Shown here piece after piece: positions 1 through 11,961 of a DNA stretch of 64,000 nucleotides (the stretch's first letter is position 1; the number at the start of each line of letters is the position of its first letter). Location of the stretch: positions 3,832,501-3,896,500 of the forward strand of contig JABELC010000001.1 in assembly GCA_028455995.1 (NCBI GenBank), in the 5' to 3' direction. Position numbers and translations under genes: made by a program. Under the pieces are notes generated by a model. That model saw only the letters and a list, made by a program, of their open reading frames with translations. It did no database searches and was not told the DNA's origin. This DNA comes from Scleromitrula shiraiana. Its lineage: Eukaryota; Ascomycota; Leotiomycetes; Helotiales; Sclerotiniaceae.

Positions 1-284
1 GAAGTTAAGTTAAATACTACTAGGAAACCGACTAATGAAATGTGATGGGTAGATTAAATTTGTGATATCCAAATGATATTAAGCCTGAGTTTGAATATGA
101 AGTGGTTATGAATATTTGAACTTGAACACTAATCAAGTATCACAGTTGAGTTTGATCGCCTAGATAAAATATGAGTTGAACCGCATATGCACATTGCAGA
201 TTTATTAATCTTTGTACTCAGTTTACAGCGCACAACACTTGCTACACAATCAAATTAAAATATCCATTTAGTCTTATTCATTGG
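1..284. other. Intergenic, no gene seen
   Basis: AT-rich sequence downstream of the minus-strand aminotransferase. I see no coding continuity, RNA gene or repeat here. It probably holds the 3' UTR of that gene. Confidence 0.5.
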
Positions 285-1533
285 TCACCTCAAGTACTCT
301 TTGATGTAATCACCTAGTTTCCCCAAACTTTCTCTGAGCACCTCAGTATGGCTCACAAATCCAATTCTCACATACCCCTTATATTCCTCGCCAAAGCATT
401 TTGATCCTGGCAGAAACATGACTTTAGTTTTCTCAATAACATCCACACAGAACTGCACATCATCTACTGGATTACCCCCTTTCTCGAATCTAATCCATGC
501 TGTTGTACCACCTGTAGGTTTTACCCATGAACAGAATGAACTATGTTCATTGACGAATGCCTCCAGAATAGCAAAATTGGTTTTCGCCAGTTTGATATTT
601 CGACTTAGTAAGGCATGAAAGACGGAAGGGTTGAGTGCATAAGATGCGACTTGGTCATCTATTTGCGAGACGGAAATGGTGGTATAATTTCTTGCTTCCG
701 CAAGGGCATTAATGATTGAAGTAGAATTTGAAGCGATCCAACCGACACGAATCCCAGCCAAGGAATATGCTTTCGACATTGAACCAGTAACGATCGTCTT
801 CTCATAGCCAAAGGATACCATGGAAGGAGGAAAGTCTGCATCGACGGGAGAAATCCCATGAAAAAGAGGTCGATATACTTCATCACTCAGAATGATAATG
901 TCTTTCTCCTTCGCAATACCTACTAGACCTTGCAAAATAGATTTGGGAATAGTTGCCCCAGTCGGATTGTTTGGATTATTGATGATAATCATCTTAGTAT
1001 TCTCCTTGATTAATCCTTTCAGCTCCTCCAAATCTGGTATGTATTTATTCTCCTTGCGTAACTTCCATAATGAGACCTCTGCACCGAGACTTTCTGGTAC
1101 GGAGTACAATTGCCGATAGGTAGGATGCACGCAGATTACATGATCGCCTGGCCCGATCAGTGTATAGAAAGTGAGGAAATTGGCCGCAATTGTTCCAGGT
1201 GTGATGAGTATATTATCTGCAGACAATGCGCTCGATGTAGTTCTCACGGAATATAAACCAGCCAGACGATCGCGGAATACCGGAGAACCTCGGATGTGTC
1301 CGTATGTGAGTTTGGTGGAAGTAGAGATTGGAGGAGGCAGATTAGGGTCCTCGCTGAGGTTTACGAGTTCATCGATGGATATTGAAGCTGCACAAGTTTC
1401 GGCAATATTGAGGACGCCTGGTGTGTTTTCATATTTGTCCATCCACTTAAAGAGGAAGGTTAGAGATATTGACTTGAACTTGAGGAGGGGTAGTACGTAC
1501 TTGTTCGACATGGAATGGCACAATCTTGACCAT
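285..1533 (-). CDS. PLP-dependent class I/II aminotransferase
   Basis: Predicted fold-type I aminotransferase of about 397 aa. Visible motifs are the NNPNNPTGA loop, the LSDEVYRPLF strand with the pyridine-nitrogen Asp and the Tyr, and SMSKAYSLAGIRVGW, whose Lys (about residue 236) should form the Schiff base with PLP. I place the start at 1531-1533. That first exon (1501-1533, MVKIVPFHVEQ) joins 285-1445 after removal of a 55-nt intron (1446-1500) with donor GTACGT and acceptor AAG. A later in-frame ATG at 1523 would translate the intron and gives an atypical N terminus, so I prefer the spliced model. The family includes aspartate-, aromatic- and capreomycidine-type enzymes; the substrate cannot be read from the sequence. 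The next gene is divergent, about 750 bp away. Confidence 0.88.
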
Positions 1534-2286
1534 ATTTGCGAGAGTATAGATTCTTTGGGAATCTAGTAAATGTTGGCTTTGATTTAGACATTGCAAGTTT
1601 ATGACGGACCTTTTTATGTTTTTTCGAGTATGTCAAGTCGAGCTGTTATATGTCGTCGATAGGGCGTAGAAGCTAAGTAGATAAACGGGGACTGATAACC
1701 TGTACCTTAACCTCGGTTCAAAAATAACCTTGAGAAACACAGCTTTGGTAACCCTTTCCTTACCTAAATTGTTCTGCGATAAGATGTCTTAGAAAAATAA
1801 TGTATGAATTGTGGTAAAAACATGAACAGTAAACTGACAGAGCTGAGTACTACATAGCTACACCTTGTGTATCATGGGAATTGTAAGCTATCTCATCCCA
1901 TCACATCCAACATAGGCATATCTTGTTGATCCCCGCCACTTTCGGCCAGGTGACATGGTACCAGTTACGCCAACCTCCGATGCTAAACGACAGCCTGCAA
2001 GACAAGCTAAAACACAGTCGACAGTGTTGAATATTCAACATTAAACAATCAACTTTGCTTCCCTTCAGATTCCACTCTATTCCCTCCTTATTTCGAAATA
2101 ATTTAGAACCTGTTTATCTATCTCTTACAGCTTCATAGTTAAATAGGTAGCAGCTTCATTTAGTGCCTTGGTTGAGCTTCTTTAATTTACATGGCATCAA
2201 GCGCCATCAACTCACCGCAGCATTAAGCTCTCCCACTTCCAAACCGTCGCGATCACCATAACTTTTCACCACACACTTTACTACAG
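1534..2286. promoter_or_regulatory. Divergent promoter region, aminotransferase / ABCG
   Basis: A 753-bp non-coding stretch between two divergently transcribed genes, so it must hold both promoters and 5' UTRs. I recognise no specific operator. A pyrimidine-rich tract occurs just before the ABCG start, as is common in filamentous fungi. Confidence 0.5.
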
Positions 2287-5200
2287 ATGAAACGACTTCA
2301 GCTGGGGACGATAGTCCTGGCGACTCTGTCCTTATCATGGAATGCATATGCTTGGAACTATTCCACCATCGATTCGATGCGAGCTCAACTAGCACTTATG
2401 GACGATAGGCCCGACGACTGTCCTCCTTGGTACCGCGCCACTGAATTTATGTCAACAACGTTTACTGACTAGAGATAGCTTTAACTGTTTACTACCCGCT
2501 TTCACTTGCGGACAGTACTCTGAATGCAACCAATACAATGGAAAATGTTCTTGTCCTCCAGGATTTGGTGGCGACGATTGTCTTCAGCCAGGTTCGTTGG
2601 ATTGATACTGCTTTGGAATTTTGTCGCTGACGTATAAATAGTTTGCGGATCATTGGCAGATGGACAAGACAGACCTATGCGAACGACGGATTCTTGCGCC
2701 TGTGAAGAAGGATGGACGGGTATCAACTGCAATGTCTGCACGAGCGATAAGGCATGTAACGCTTTAATGCCAGAGAAGGAGGGAGGAGTTTGTTATGGGA
2801 ATGGCGAAGTGGTGAATGAGAATTACCAGATGTGCGATGTTACAAACAGGAAGATTGTAGATATTTTGGATGGGAAGAAACCACAGGTTACCTTTACGTG
2901 CAACGCAGAGAGAGAGACATGCGATTTTCAATGTGAGTGGTATTTGGCTGATGAGCCGTGAATGGATGCTAACGAAATGAAGTTTGGGTACAAGAGAAAG
3001 AATCGTTCTACTGTACTCTCGATACTTGTGCCTCGAGTGCCAACAACGATTACGACCGAAATTCTACCAACTACAAATGTGATAACATTGCTTGCAAATG
3101 TATTCCGGATCGAATGTTATGTGGGGAGAATGGATCGGTTGATATCTCTGATTTCCTAGACCAAGAAATTAGAGGCCCAGCAACATTCAATTGTGACCAG
3201 AAGAATGGCGGAAGCAACGACTGCAGCTTCAAAGAACCTCAAATGGATCTCCTTATTCAACAAATGTTTGGAGATAGCAGCATTCTTATCAACTGCAAAT
3301 CTGGAGAATGTTTATATGAGACGGAAGTTCCAGGATTTGAACGTCCCATAAAACGGATCAATACACCTTTGATTGCCGGAGTGATCGCAGCTGCTTCTCT
3401 CTTTGTCGTGGCAGTTATATTGCTTGTATGGTATTTGTCTAGGAGACAGTTCAGCTATGGCCCGATCCATTTGGATGAATCTGACGATGAGAGTATCAAG
3501 TTGATGACCGACCATAAACCTGCCTCATTGTATTTTGAGAACGTTTCATACAACTTGAATGGAAAGCAGATTTTACATGGTGTTCAGGGCGTGGCTCATC
3601 CAGGTGAGATCATGGCAATCATGGGTGCTTCAGGTGCTGGAAAAACTACATTCCTTGATATTCTCGCTCGAAAGAACAAGCGAGGTGTGGTTCAGGGAAA
3701 TTTCTACGTCAATGGAGAAAAGGTTACAGATGACGAATATAAGAGTGTCATTGGCTTTGTGGACCAGGAGGATGCCATGTTGCCGACACTTACTGTTCAT
3801 GAGACCATTATGACAAGCGCTCTTCTTAGACTACCAAGGGATATGACAAGATCGGCTAAGGAAATGCGTGTTTATGAGGTTGAAAGACAACTAGGAATTT
3901 CCCACATAAAAGATTCCTTGATTGGCTCCGAAGATGGCAAAGGTCGAGGTATCTCTGGTGGTGAAAAGCGAAGAGTTGGCATCGCTTGTGAACTGGTGAC
4001 TAGTCCTAGTATCCTGTTCCTCGACGAGCCAACAAGTGGCCTGGATGCTTATAATGCTTTCAATGTTATCGAATGTCTTGTCACTTTGGCTAAAACGTAC
4101 AAAAGAACGGTCATCTTCACTATTCATCAGCCCAGATCGAATATTGTTGCTCTCTTCGATAGATTACTATTGTTGGCAAAAGGAAGGACCGTTTACTCGG
4201 GAGAATTCAATCTTTGCCAGGATTACTTCGATCATATTGGATATTCTTGCCCTCCAGGTTTCAACATTGCGGATTACTTGGTAGATCTAACGATGCACGT
4301 TATAACACCACGTATCCTGGTTGTTGACGATAGGGTTTCTGATCTAGGAAGCGTGATACCAGGGAGCATCGGGCCAAGCAGCACCAGGGCTGTAAAATCA
4401 ATTGCAAGTATTTCTGGCGGCAGTATTGAAGAACCCATTGTTGGTAGCCCAGGAGACTCTTTGTTAAGACTTAAAGGGAAACGTCGGGATTCTGTGAAGC
4501 AAAGACAAGAGCGGGAATTGTTTACTCGCAAAAAGAGCGGCATCGACACCCCAGCTTCTCAACCAGATGAAACACCTGTTGATCCTGAGGCCAACCATAA
4601 CTGGCTCAGAATGTCGAGACAACATTCTTCGATTGCGGAAGATCCAGATAATTTACCACCTGATGCGCCAGGCTCTGGGAGCGATCTTGATGTCTTGGTA
4701 TCGGCCTATGCACACTCGGAAATTGCTAGAAGCACCCATGAAGATCTCAAATCAGCCGTCAACAGTGCAGAGAACGCAAATGGCGTTATGAATGGACATG
4801 CACAGGAGAACGGCACACCAACTTCAGGTACTATGGGTAGAGGATATGCTAGGGTTGGATATCTACGACAATTTGTAATTCTTTCCCAACGTACATGGCG
4901 CAACTTGTACAGAAATCCCATGCTCATGTTGACGCATTATGCAATCGCTATTTTATTGGCTGTTCTCTCTGGATTCTTATTCTATGGTCTTACAGATGAT
5001 ATTCCTGGCTTCCAGAATCGATTGGGATTATTCTTCTTCATTTTAGCCCTCTTTGGTTTTAGTACACTCTCTAGTTTGAACGTCTTCGCTACTGAACGAG
5101 TTGTATTTGTTAGAGAGAGAGCAAACGGCTATTACTCACCCGTCACATACTTCATCGCCAAAGTTGTATTCGATATCGTCCCACTTCGAATCATCCCTCC

Positions 5201-5690
5201 CCTAATCATGGGATCCATCCTTTACCCCATGACAGGTCTCGTAGCCGACGCCCCTCATTTCTTCAAATTCCTCCTCATCCTCGTCCTTTTCAACCTCGCC
5301 GCCTCAGCTATCTGTCTCTTCCTCGGTATCGTCTTCAAAGACAACGGAGTCGCCTCCCTAATCGGAAGTCTCGTCATGCTTTTCTCTCTCCTCTTCGCCG
5401 GTCTCCTCCTCAATCACGACGCAATCCCCAAATCAGCACTCTGGCTACAATCTCTCAGTATATTCCACTACGGCTTTGAGAGTCTCATCGTCAACGAAGT
5501 CACCTATTTGACCCTGATAGACCAGAAATTTAAACTAGATATCACGGTTCCGGGAGCAGTCATCCTTAGCTCTTTTGGCTTCGATACGCAAGCTTTCTGG
5601 CCGGATGCGATTAATTTGGCGGTTTTTGCGGGCGCGTTTATCGTGTTGGCTTATCTGGCTATGCACTTTTTGTTGGTGGAGAGAAGATAG
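2287..5690 (+). CDS. ADP1: ABCG half-transporter with EGF-like ectodomain, Adp1 type
   Basis: Four exons (2287-2429, 2479-2591, 2642-2932, 2983-5690) give 1084 aa, close to yeast Adp1 (1049 aa). Each intron is 49-50 nt with good branch sites (CTGAC, CTGAC, CTAAC), and each join restores the family pattern. Order: signal peptide (about 1-23), Cys-rich EGF-like ectodomain (about 40-340), one membrane segment (about 365-388), ABC domain with Walker A GASGAGKTT (about 397), signature ISGGEKRRVG (about 506) and Walker B ILFLDEPTSGLD (about 525), a long Ser/acidic linker, then the ABC2 membrane domain (about 825-1084). The nucleotide-binding domain preceding the membrane domain is the ABCG (White) order. 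The substrate of this subfamily is not established; the protein is probably an endomembrane or vacuolar exporter. The 3' third shows strongly C-rich codon choice. Confidence 0.92.
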
Positions 5691-6030
5691 GTGTGCAGGA
5701 TAGCGGGGTTGATTGATTGCTTTATAGAGAGTATTTATGAGAGGGAGGTGGATATGTAATACATATTAGAAAACGCACACGTACAATATTAGCATACACA
5801 TGGGAAAACCTTTTCTTCTTTTTTTTGTCTTATACTATACGCTGGTTGAATGGTGGCTATCGATCGTTCATACAGAACTTCAGCATGCATGTTGCTTGTG
5901 TTGGGTTCGTGCTTGCATGACTGATGGATGGACGGATGCAATGAATGGGTTGGGCGTAGGGAGTGTTGGTTAGTCAGTTAGGTATATCATGGCATAATTT
6001 GCAATATATATGATTGTTTTTGGTGTATAT

Positions 6031-6066
6031 CTACCTACCTACCTACCTACCTACCTATCTATCTAC
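6031..6066. repeat. (CTAC)n/(CTAT)n microsatellite
   Basis: Tandem tetranucleotides, CTAC units running into CTAT units and back. Confidence 0.9.
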
Positions 6067-6436
6067 CTTGCATTGCATCCTAATATTTTTGTGATTAATA
6101 TAATAGATCAACGATATAGCTTGATACTATGCATATGATATAATGAAGTTGGGAATTGGGCTGGTTGTGATAGAGTTCCAATTAACACGATCCTGAAGAC
6201 CTCGTACATTAATGGGCCTGTATCTTCTATTCTCCCCAATGATTCAAGATATTAAGCCACAGGACTCTCCTCTAGACATGAATCATGATTCAACAATCGA
6301 CCAATATAGAGATAAACCCAGACATATTCAACTCTACGAAAACATATCTCTCAGTATCACACGTGTATTGATAACTAATCAACATACATTGAAGAAAGAT
6401 CACGTAACAAATCAGCGTACGTTCCCATCCCTTCAT

Positions 6437-6592
6437 ATATTTATTTATTTATTTATTCCTTCCTTCGTTTATTTATTTATCTATTTATTTTCATATCCTC
6501 GGTTTCCCTTCCTTCATTTCAAGTTCAAGTTCAAGATTGAAAAGTATGTATCATCCCTCCACCATCCATCCATCCATCCATCCATCCATCCA
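6437..6592. repeat. (TTTA)n and (CATC)n microsatellites
   Basis: TTTA-rich tract at about 6437-6490 followed by a CATC tract at about 6561-6592. Confidence 0.85.
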
Positions 6593-6988
6593 TTCACCAA
6601 TTCACTCCAAATGAATTTTACTTTACTGACCCAAAAAGAACAACTGCAAAAGTAATGTATGGTACATCAGATTCATATTCTGGCCGAAAAGCAGGAGGTG
6701 AGAAAAAAACAAAACAAAAAAGAATAGAATAGAATAGAAGAGTGGTTGATTTACAACGAACAAAAACAGAGGAAATGAATGTGCATGATATAAGTATGCG
6801 ATTGTGTGCAATTAAATATAGTATGATATGGTATAAAATAGTAATAGTATCATCAATCAGAATCAGAATTAGGAAAAGGAAGTAGAAGAAGAAGAAGAAT
6901 AGGAACTAAAATTATAGAATCAAGGAAAGAAAAAGAAAAAATAGTTTCCCTTCCTTTCCCAAATGTTTTTTCCTATTTTCTATCCTAT

Positions 6989-8611
6989 CTATAGTTCCCC
7001 ATGATTCGCATTCACATGATCGTGTACAACGGCTTGGGCTTCTGGACTGCCTGTCTCGAATTTGGGCCTGAAGTTTCCTTGGCGGAGTTGGTCGATTGCT
7101 ATGTCGAAGCGGGCGCCGGCAAGATATGCTGCTCCGATCTAGTTTTTTTGTATTAGCATAAGATATAGGTTGGGTTGGAGGGATAGATGTACCATGAGTG
7201 CGGAAATAACAAAGAGTGTACCCAAGACTGCGAGGAGTAAGTAGAATACATCTTTCTTTGCCTCTGATTCTTCAGCCGCAGATTTCTTCTGAGCAGCGGT
7301 TTGTTCACCAGCGTATCGTAGAGCCAGTGCCTTTGGATCTTGAGATGGGAAGATAGTTTCGGAAAATTGTTCGATCTATTATAGTCAGCAATGTTTTCTA
7401 CTAAAGAATAAGATGACTTGACATACCTTTGCACAAGCAGCGCTGATTTTGACAAAATTAGGATCAGTTGGCTTGTTCTTCTTATGTATTTTTCGTGCAT
7501 ATCTCTTAAAGATGTCACAAACTACCCTCAGGTTTTGCGAGGATTCCATCATCAATTGACAAGCATCTCCCTTTGTGATCTTAACATTCTTCTTGAAGAT
7601 ATCAGGATTTTGGAAAACTAGCTCCAAGGTCGCAATAGCCATTGCTTGTGGAATGGCAACAAAATTAAACACACTCTGATCTTTAATACCTGCCATGTAG
7701 AAGAGACATTCATCCGCATGTGATAAGGAATTGAGAACCATTTCCGAACTGCAGGCCAATGCGGCTTTTTGATTCTTCGGGTCAAAAAGATCATCGAATT
7801 TGTCCACATGCTTTGACCAGATCTCCTCAGGCCAGAATCGTCTCTTATCGTCAAAGTCTTCTCGAATATCACGGATGATGTTCGTCTTTTGGAGAAACTG
7901 TCCCATGGATTCTGCCAAATTTGGTCTCTCGAGCAAAACTGGATTTGCAAGTTTACTCTCAACAAACAGTTGCGTCAAACCATCTCCGACCAAACCAGCC
8001 ACGTAATGACAGTATAATTCATAATCCTTGATCGTATTGACTCCGTTGATGTTGTGTTCCGCGTTGTTGGCATAATCGGCCATACCATCACCCATCTTCT
8101 TAGTAATCTCCTTGATGATGTTCTTATAAGCAGGCTTGCACTTCTTGAATTCCGTAACAACGCAGTCGAAGTGTACCAAAAGCTCACGATCTTTCTCATT
8201 TGGTCCATTTTCTGTAAATGTCCATCCATCCAACTCAATGATATTTTGGAAGTCTCTCAACAATGGCTCTTTTCTCTCTAATGGAATCGTCATATCATCT
8301 TCGATCGTATCTAAGCCTCGCAGGATTAGATAGAAGAGTGCAACCGGAACCAGCAGTTCTGGGTGTAGTTCCTGAATAACTGCACTGAAACTTCGACTGG
8401 TCATTTCAAGGTATTTGAAGCAATCTTTGAGGGTTTGGCATTCCTTCGCTGGATCTCTGGTGTGAACTGGTTCGTGCCATAACTTCCTAGTCTATGTGTC
8501 AATGGTGGCAGATTAAGATCTTGGGGGAACATATTGCGCATACCATTGTAAAATTGATCTCAATTGGTTTGGATGAACTGAAAAATAGAGGAGATTTGCT
8601 GCTAAACCCAT
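6989..8611 (-). CDS. ERG9: Squalene synthase
   Basis: Condenses two farnesyl diphosphates to squalene, the first committed step of ergosterol synthesis, at the ER membrane. Four exons (8611-8544, 8486-7427, 7375-7193, 7138-6989) give 486 aa. The N terminus MGLAANLLYF is typical of the family. The first Asp-rich motif is in LRGLDTIEDDM, the second is DIREDFDDKR, and VGDGLTQLF lies between them. A C-terminal hydrophobic anchor (FYLLLAVLGTLFVISALM) is split by the last intron and followed by a short hydrophilic tail. Introns are 57, 51 and 54 nt and all keep frame. Divergent to the SLC35-like gene across about 1.5 kb. Confidence 0.95.
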
Positions 8612-9154
8612 GGTGACGATGTGGTGAAGACGAAGTCAAGCCTCTCTAGGTATTTGGAAAGTAAATGAAGTGTATCGAGTCTATAGATCAAGCAGGAGAT
8701 ATTATTTCCAAAGGGGACGAGGGATATGTTGCAGAATGGATAGAATATTAATTCACTAATGGGGGGAAAATTATTTATGAATCAAATGACCGAAAATATG
8801 AGGAATAACTTCAAACAAGAACGCTGAATAGAACAGCAAGTCAATAATAGTGAATTCAAGTGGAAAAGACAGGACTCGAAGGTGGAAGAAAAGAATAGAA
8901 ATTGATTAATATAGATGGAATTGTACAGGCCGAGAAATTTAGAAAGGTCTGTAGTTCGTACTCGTAGTGTAGTTTATATGTACAAGCAAAATGTCACCGC
9001 CAAAGATCAGATCACCACCAAAAAGTTCATCAGATACTCGAGTAGGTTCTACTGCAAAATACGGATAAGATATTAGGGACTAGTGTAAACTTCATAGGTC
9101 CACGTATACTTCCGTAATTTACAATAATTACCGGGTCGGGCTATATAACAGTGG

Positions 9155-9233
9155 CAATAATAATAATGATAAAATTAATAATAAAAATAAAAATAATAAT
9201 AATAATAATAATAATAATTAATAATAAATAAAT
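9155..9233. repeat. AAT/AAAT-rich simple repeat
   Basis: Imperfect AAT trinucleotide array with AAAAT interruptions. Confidence 0.85.
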
Positions 9234-9398
9234 TCCGTAACCTTCTCTAGAATCTGTATTGGAGGTTTGTTTTTTCCCCCCCTCTCATCTCAGGTACAGT
9301 ATCAATTTACATAGTATTACCCGTAGTATATACGCAGGTACCAGAGTATGCAGAGACTTGGCTTCATGGGCCCATGAAAAAGGTACAGTATGATAAAA

Positions 9399-9426
9399 CC
9401 CTGAATCATACTCCCTGAATCATACT
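9399..9426. repeat. Tandem 14-bp direct repeat
   Basis: CCCTGAATCATACT occurs twice back to back. It could be a footprint or a slippage product. Confidence 0.8.
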
Positions 9427-10093
9427 ATTCTTCCAGCAACAGTTATTATTTATTATTGGTTTTTCTCACACATCATAATGATATTACCATTTTAAGCAAT
9501 TAACATTTTGTCGATACTCTTTTAGGGATTTGTCGACACTCTTTTATGAATTTCTCAACCCCTAGATTCAGAGTTTTTTTCTTTAGCGTTACCCCAATAT
9601 TATCCAATCAATGCCTTTGATTTAATTAATTTCTTAGGATTATCCAAGGCTGAGGGGGATTGTTCTTACTTCTACTCGTAGAGTCAGGCTATTTCATCCT
9701 TCAAAGTTGTTATTAGTGAAGTGAACAACAGTAAAAATATACCTTCATATTTTTATACATATTTTTATATACAATATAACAATATGACAATATGACAATA
9801 TGATAACATGACAACAGGTCTAAGTCTTATTACTTTCATTCATAACCTTTCATTTCTCTTTATGGAAATTTTGGTTACAACTTAAAACTACCTTTCTTCT
9901 CAATTTTCTATAGCATCATAGCGAGAAGTACCGCATTGTAGAGCACGATCCTCCTCCCAAAGTCGCTGGCGTATACTTCGTATAATTGGCGTTATTTACT
10001 CAATTTGTTACATCTATCTGAAATTTGGACAAGTTCTCACAGGATACTCACTACTCATATTATACAATTAATTGCAGATCAACAACACCCATC

Positions 10094-11320
10094 ATGGGTG
10101 CCCTCGAGCCTTTGGAGAAGGATGTTGAAAGGGGGGAATCGAATCCGATGATGGAGGATCATGCAACCAACGATAATAACAGCCTTAAGAATAATGAAGG
10201 GAGACGAAAGCAAAAGACTCGAGTGGGCCAAATAATCGACATTGCTTGTATTTGCTTGAATATCATCAGTACCGTTACTCTTGTCTTTTTGAACAAATGG
10301 TTCGTGCTGCTCTTATCCATCATCTTTGCAAGAGTAGAGAAAACTAACAAACAAGTAGGATTCTCAAAGATCCCCAATTAAAGAAGATGCAGATATCGTT
10401 TGCGATGTGGCATTTTATATGCACAGCGATAGTACTATGGATTGCGAGTCGTTCCCCATTTAATCTTTTCGTCCCTATACGATTACCATTCCTCCAAATG
10501 ATTCCACTGTGCGGCTTCTTTGCAGGATTCCTGATACTTGGGAATTTGAGTTTAACATTCAACTCTGTGGGATTTTACCAGTCAGTCCGCTCACTACTCA
10601 CCTACCACTCTTCTTATGACCCTCTGCCTTAAGAATTTAGACACTAATCTCTCCCTACATGCAGACTAGCCAAAATAATGACTACACCATGCGTCGCCCT
10701 GCTCCAATACCTCTTCCTCCAAAAACCCGTCACCCCTCCAACCATGCTCGCCCTCGCATCCGTCTGCATAGGCGTAGGCCTAACAAACACAAATGCAGCA
10801 GGCACAACTATACTCGGGGCATCCATCGCCATCGCCGCCTTCGTCGTAACAGCCTTCTATCAAGTATGGATCGGCAAAAAACTCAATGATTTCAAAGTCA
10901 CTTCTCCCCAACTACTCCTAAATCAAGCTCCAATCGCAGCCTTGATCCTGCTATTCCTAGCCCCGTTTCTGGATACACCGCCTGATGTGACGGTGATTCC
11001 AAGGGACACGTGGACTGCATTGGGATTGAGCGGATTAGCAGCTGCGCTGTTGAATTTGAGTCAATTTTTGATTATTGGGAGGATGTCGGCATTGACCTTT
11101 AATGTTGCTTCCAAGTAAGTATCCCCAGGGCCCTTCCCCAGTTTCCCCACTCTACAACCTCCAGGATAATAACCAACTTTCCCCTCACAGTGTGAAAACA
11201 ATTATCATCCTTAGCTATGGATGGATTAGCGAGGGACGAATCCTCACGATTCAGGATTCGTTGGGCATTATTTTGGCGCTGGGTGGTGCTACTGTTTATA
11301 GCCAGCTTTCGCAGCGGTAG
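10094..11320 (+). CDS. SLC35E3-like drug/metabolite-superfamily transporter
   Basis: Four exons (10094-10299, 10359-10580, 10665-11114, 11191-11320) give 335 aa. The family landmark VFLNKW is followed, across intron 1, by ILKDPQLKKMQ. Later come GFYQLAKIMTTPCVALLQY (joined across intron 2) and FNVASNVKT (joined across intron 3). These match the triose-phosphate/nucleotide-sugar transporter branch (TPT domain, SLC35E3-like) with about 10 hydrophobic segments after a charged cytosolic N terminus. The likely site is Golgi or another endomembrane; the substrate is unknown. I chose the ATG at 10094 because upstream in-frame sequence looks non-coding. Exon 3 switches from C-rich codons to G-rich codons partway through. 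Confidence 0.9.
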
Positions 11321-11961
11321 ATTCTCTTTTTTTTTTTGGCTTTTTGGTAATGTATTGGATATATATATAATGCGTAATACGTAATTAATGTCATAGATGC
11401 AGTAGAGTTATAGGATAAAGCAGCGTGGGATGATGGGATGGAGAATATATATGAATGAATGAATGAATGACCTTTACAATAGGCCTGCAGTTTTCTATGT
11501 TTCCAATTCCAATGATGCTATAAAACAACACAACACAAGACAACACAACACAAGAATATCAACCAAAAAAGAAGCAGAAGAAAAGTGCAGAGCAAAGTGG
11601 AAGTAGATGTAAAAAGTCATTAGAGACGAGTAAATAGAAGCGACTAGCGCTGCTATATGTATATAATAACATAACATACCATATCATAACATCGATACCA
11701 AATAAACCCGCTATACCATCCATCCATCCATCTATCTATCTATCTATCTATTAGACGATCAATCAACTAAACAATCGGGTGGGCTGCAAATTTCCCGGTT
11801 TCGGATTCTCGTAACGATTCCTTTCATCTCATCTCATGACATGGTCTTTCACTTTTACTATGCCATGGCCATTCAATTCTATGCCATACCATGCTAGCCA
11901 TACATATCATCCCATCCCATCCTATCCGCTCCATCTCACCACATAACAAGACATAACCACC
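11321..11961. other. Convergent intergenic region
   Basis: About 640 bp between convergent 3' ends. It holds GAAT repeats (about 11450-11470) and a CATC/TATC array (about 11717-11752). No gene seen. Confidence 0.6.
11717..11752. repeat. (CATC)n/(TATC)n microsatellite
   Basis: CATC units followed by TATC units. Confidence 0.85.

Larger units (their letters stand above)
5691..6988. other. Convergent intergenic region with microsatellites
   Basis: About 1.3 kb between the 3' ends of ADP1 and squalene synthase. It carries CTAC, TTTA and CATC short repeats and A-rich tracts, and no supported gene. Short open frames here are made of repeat sequence. Confidence 0.6.
8612..10093. promoter_or_regulatory. 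Long divergent promoter region, ERG9 / transporter
   Basis: Nearly 1.5 kb of AT-rich non-coding DNA between two divergent genes. It contains an AAT/AAAT-rich low-complexity tract (about 9155-9233), a 14-bp tandem direct repeat (9399-9426) and an ATATGACA-like repeat (about 9771-9815). No gene is supported. Confidence 0.55.

Noticed and set aside
6212..6655. Plus-strand open frame of 147 codons
   Set aside because: Made largely of TTTA and CATC repeats between convergent genes.
9978..9984. TCGTATA, the core of the yeast sterol regulatory element
   Set aside because: It lies 1.37 kb from the ERG9 start and a similar TCGTATA occurs near 55940 away from any sterol gene, so chance is likely.
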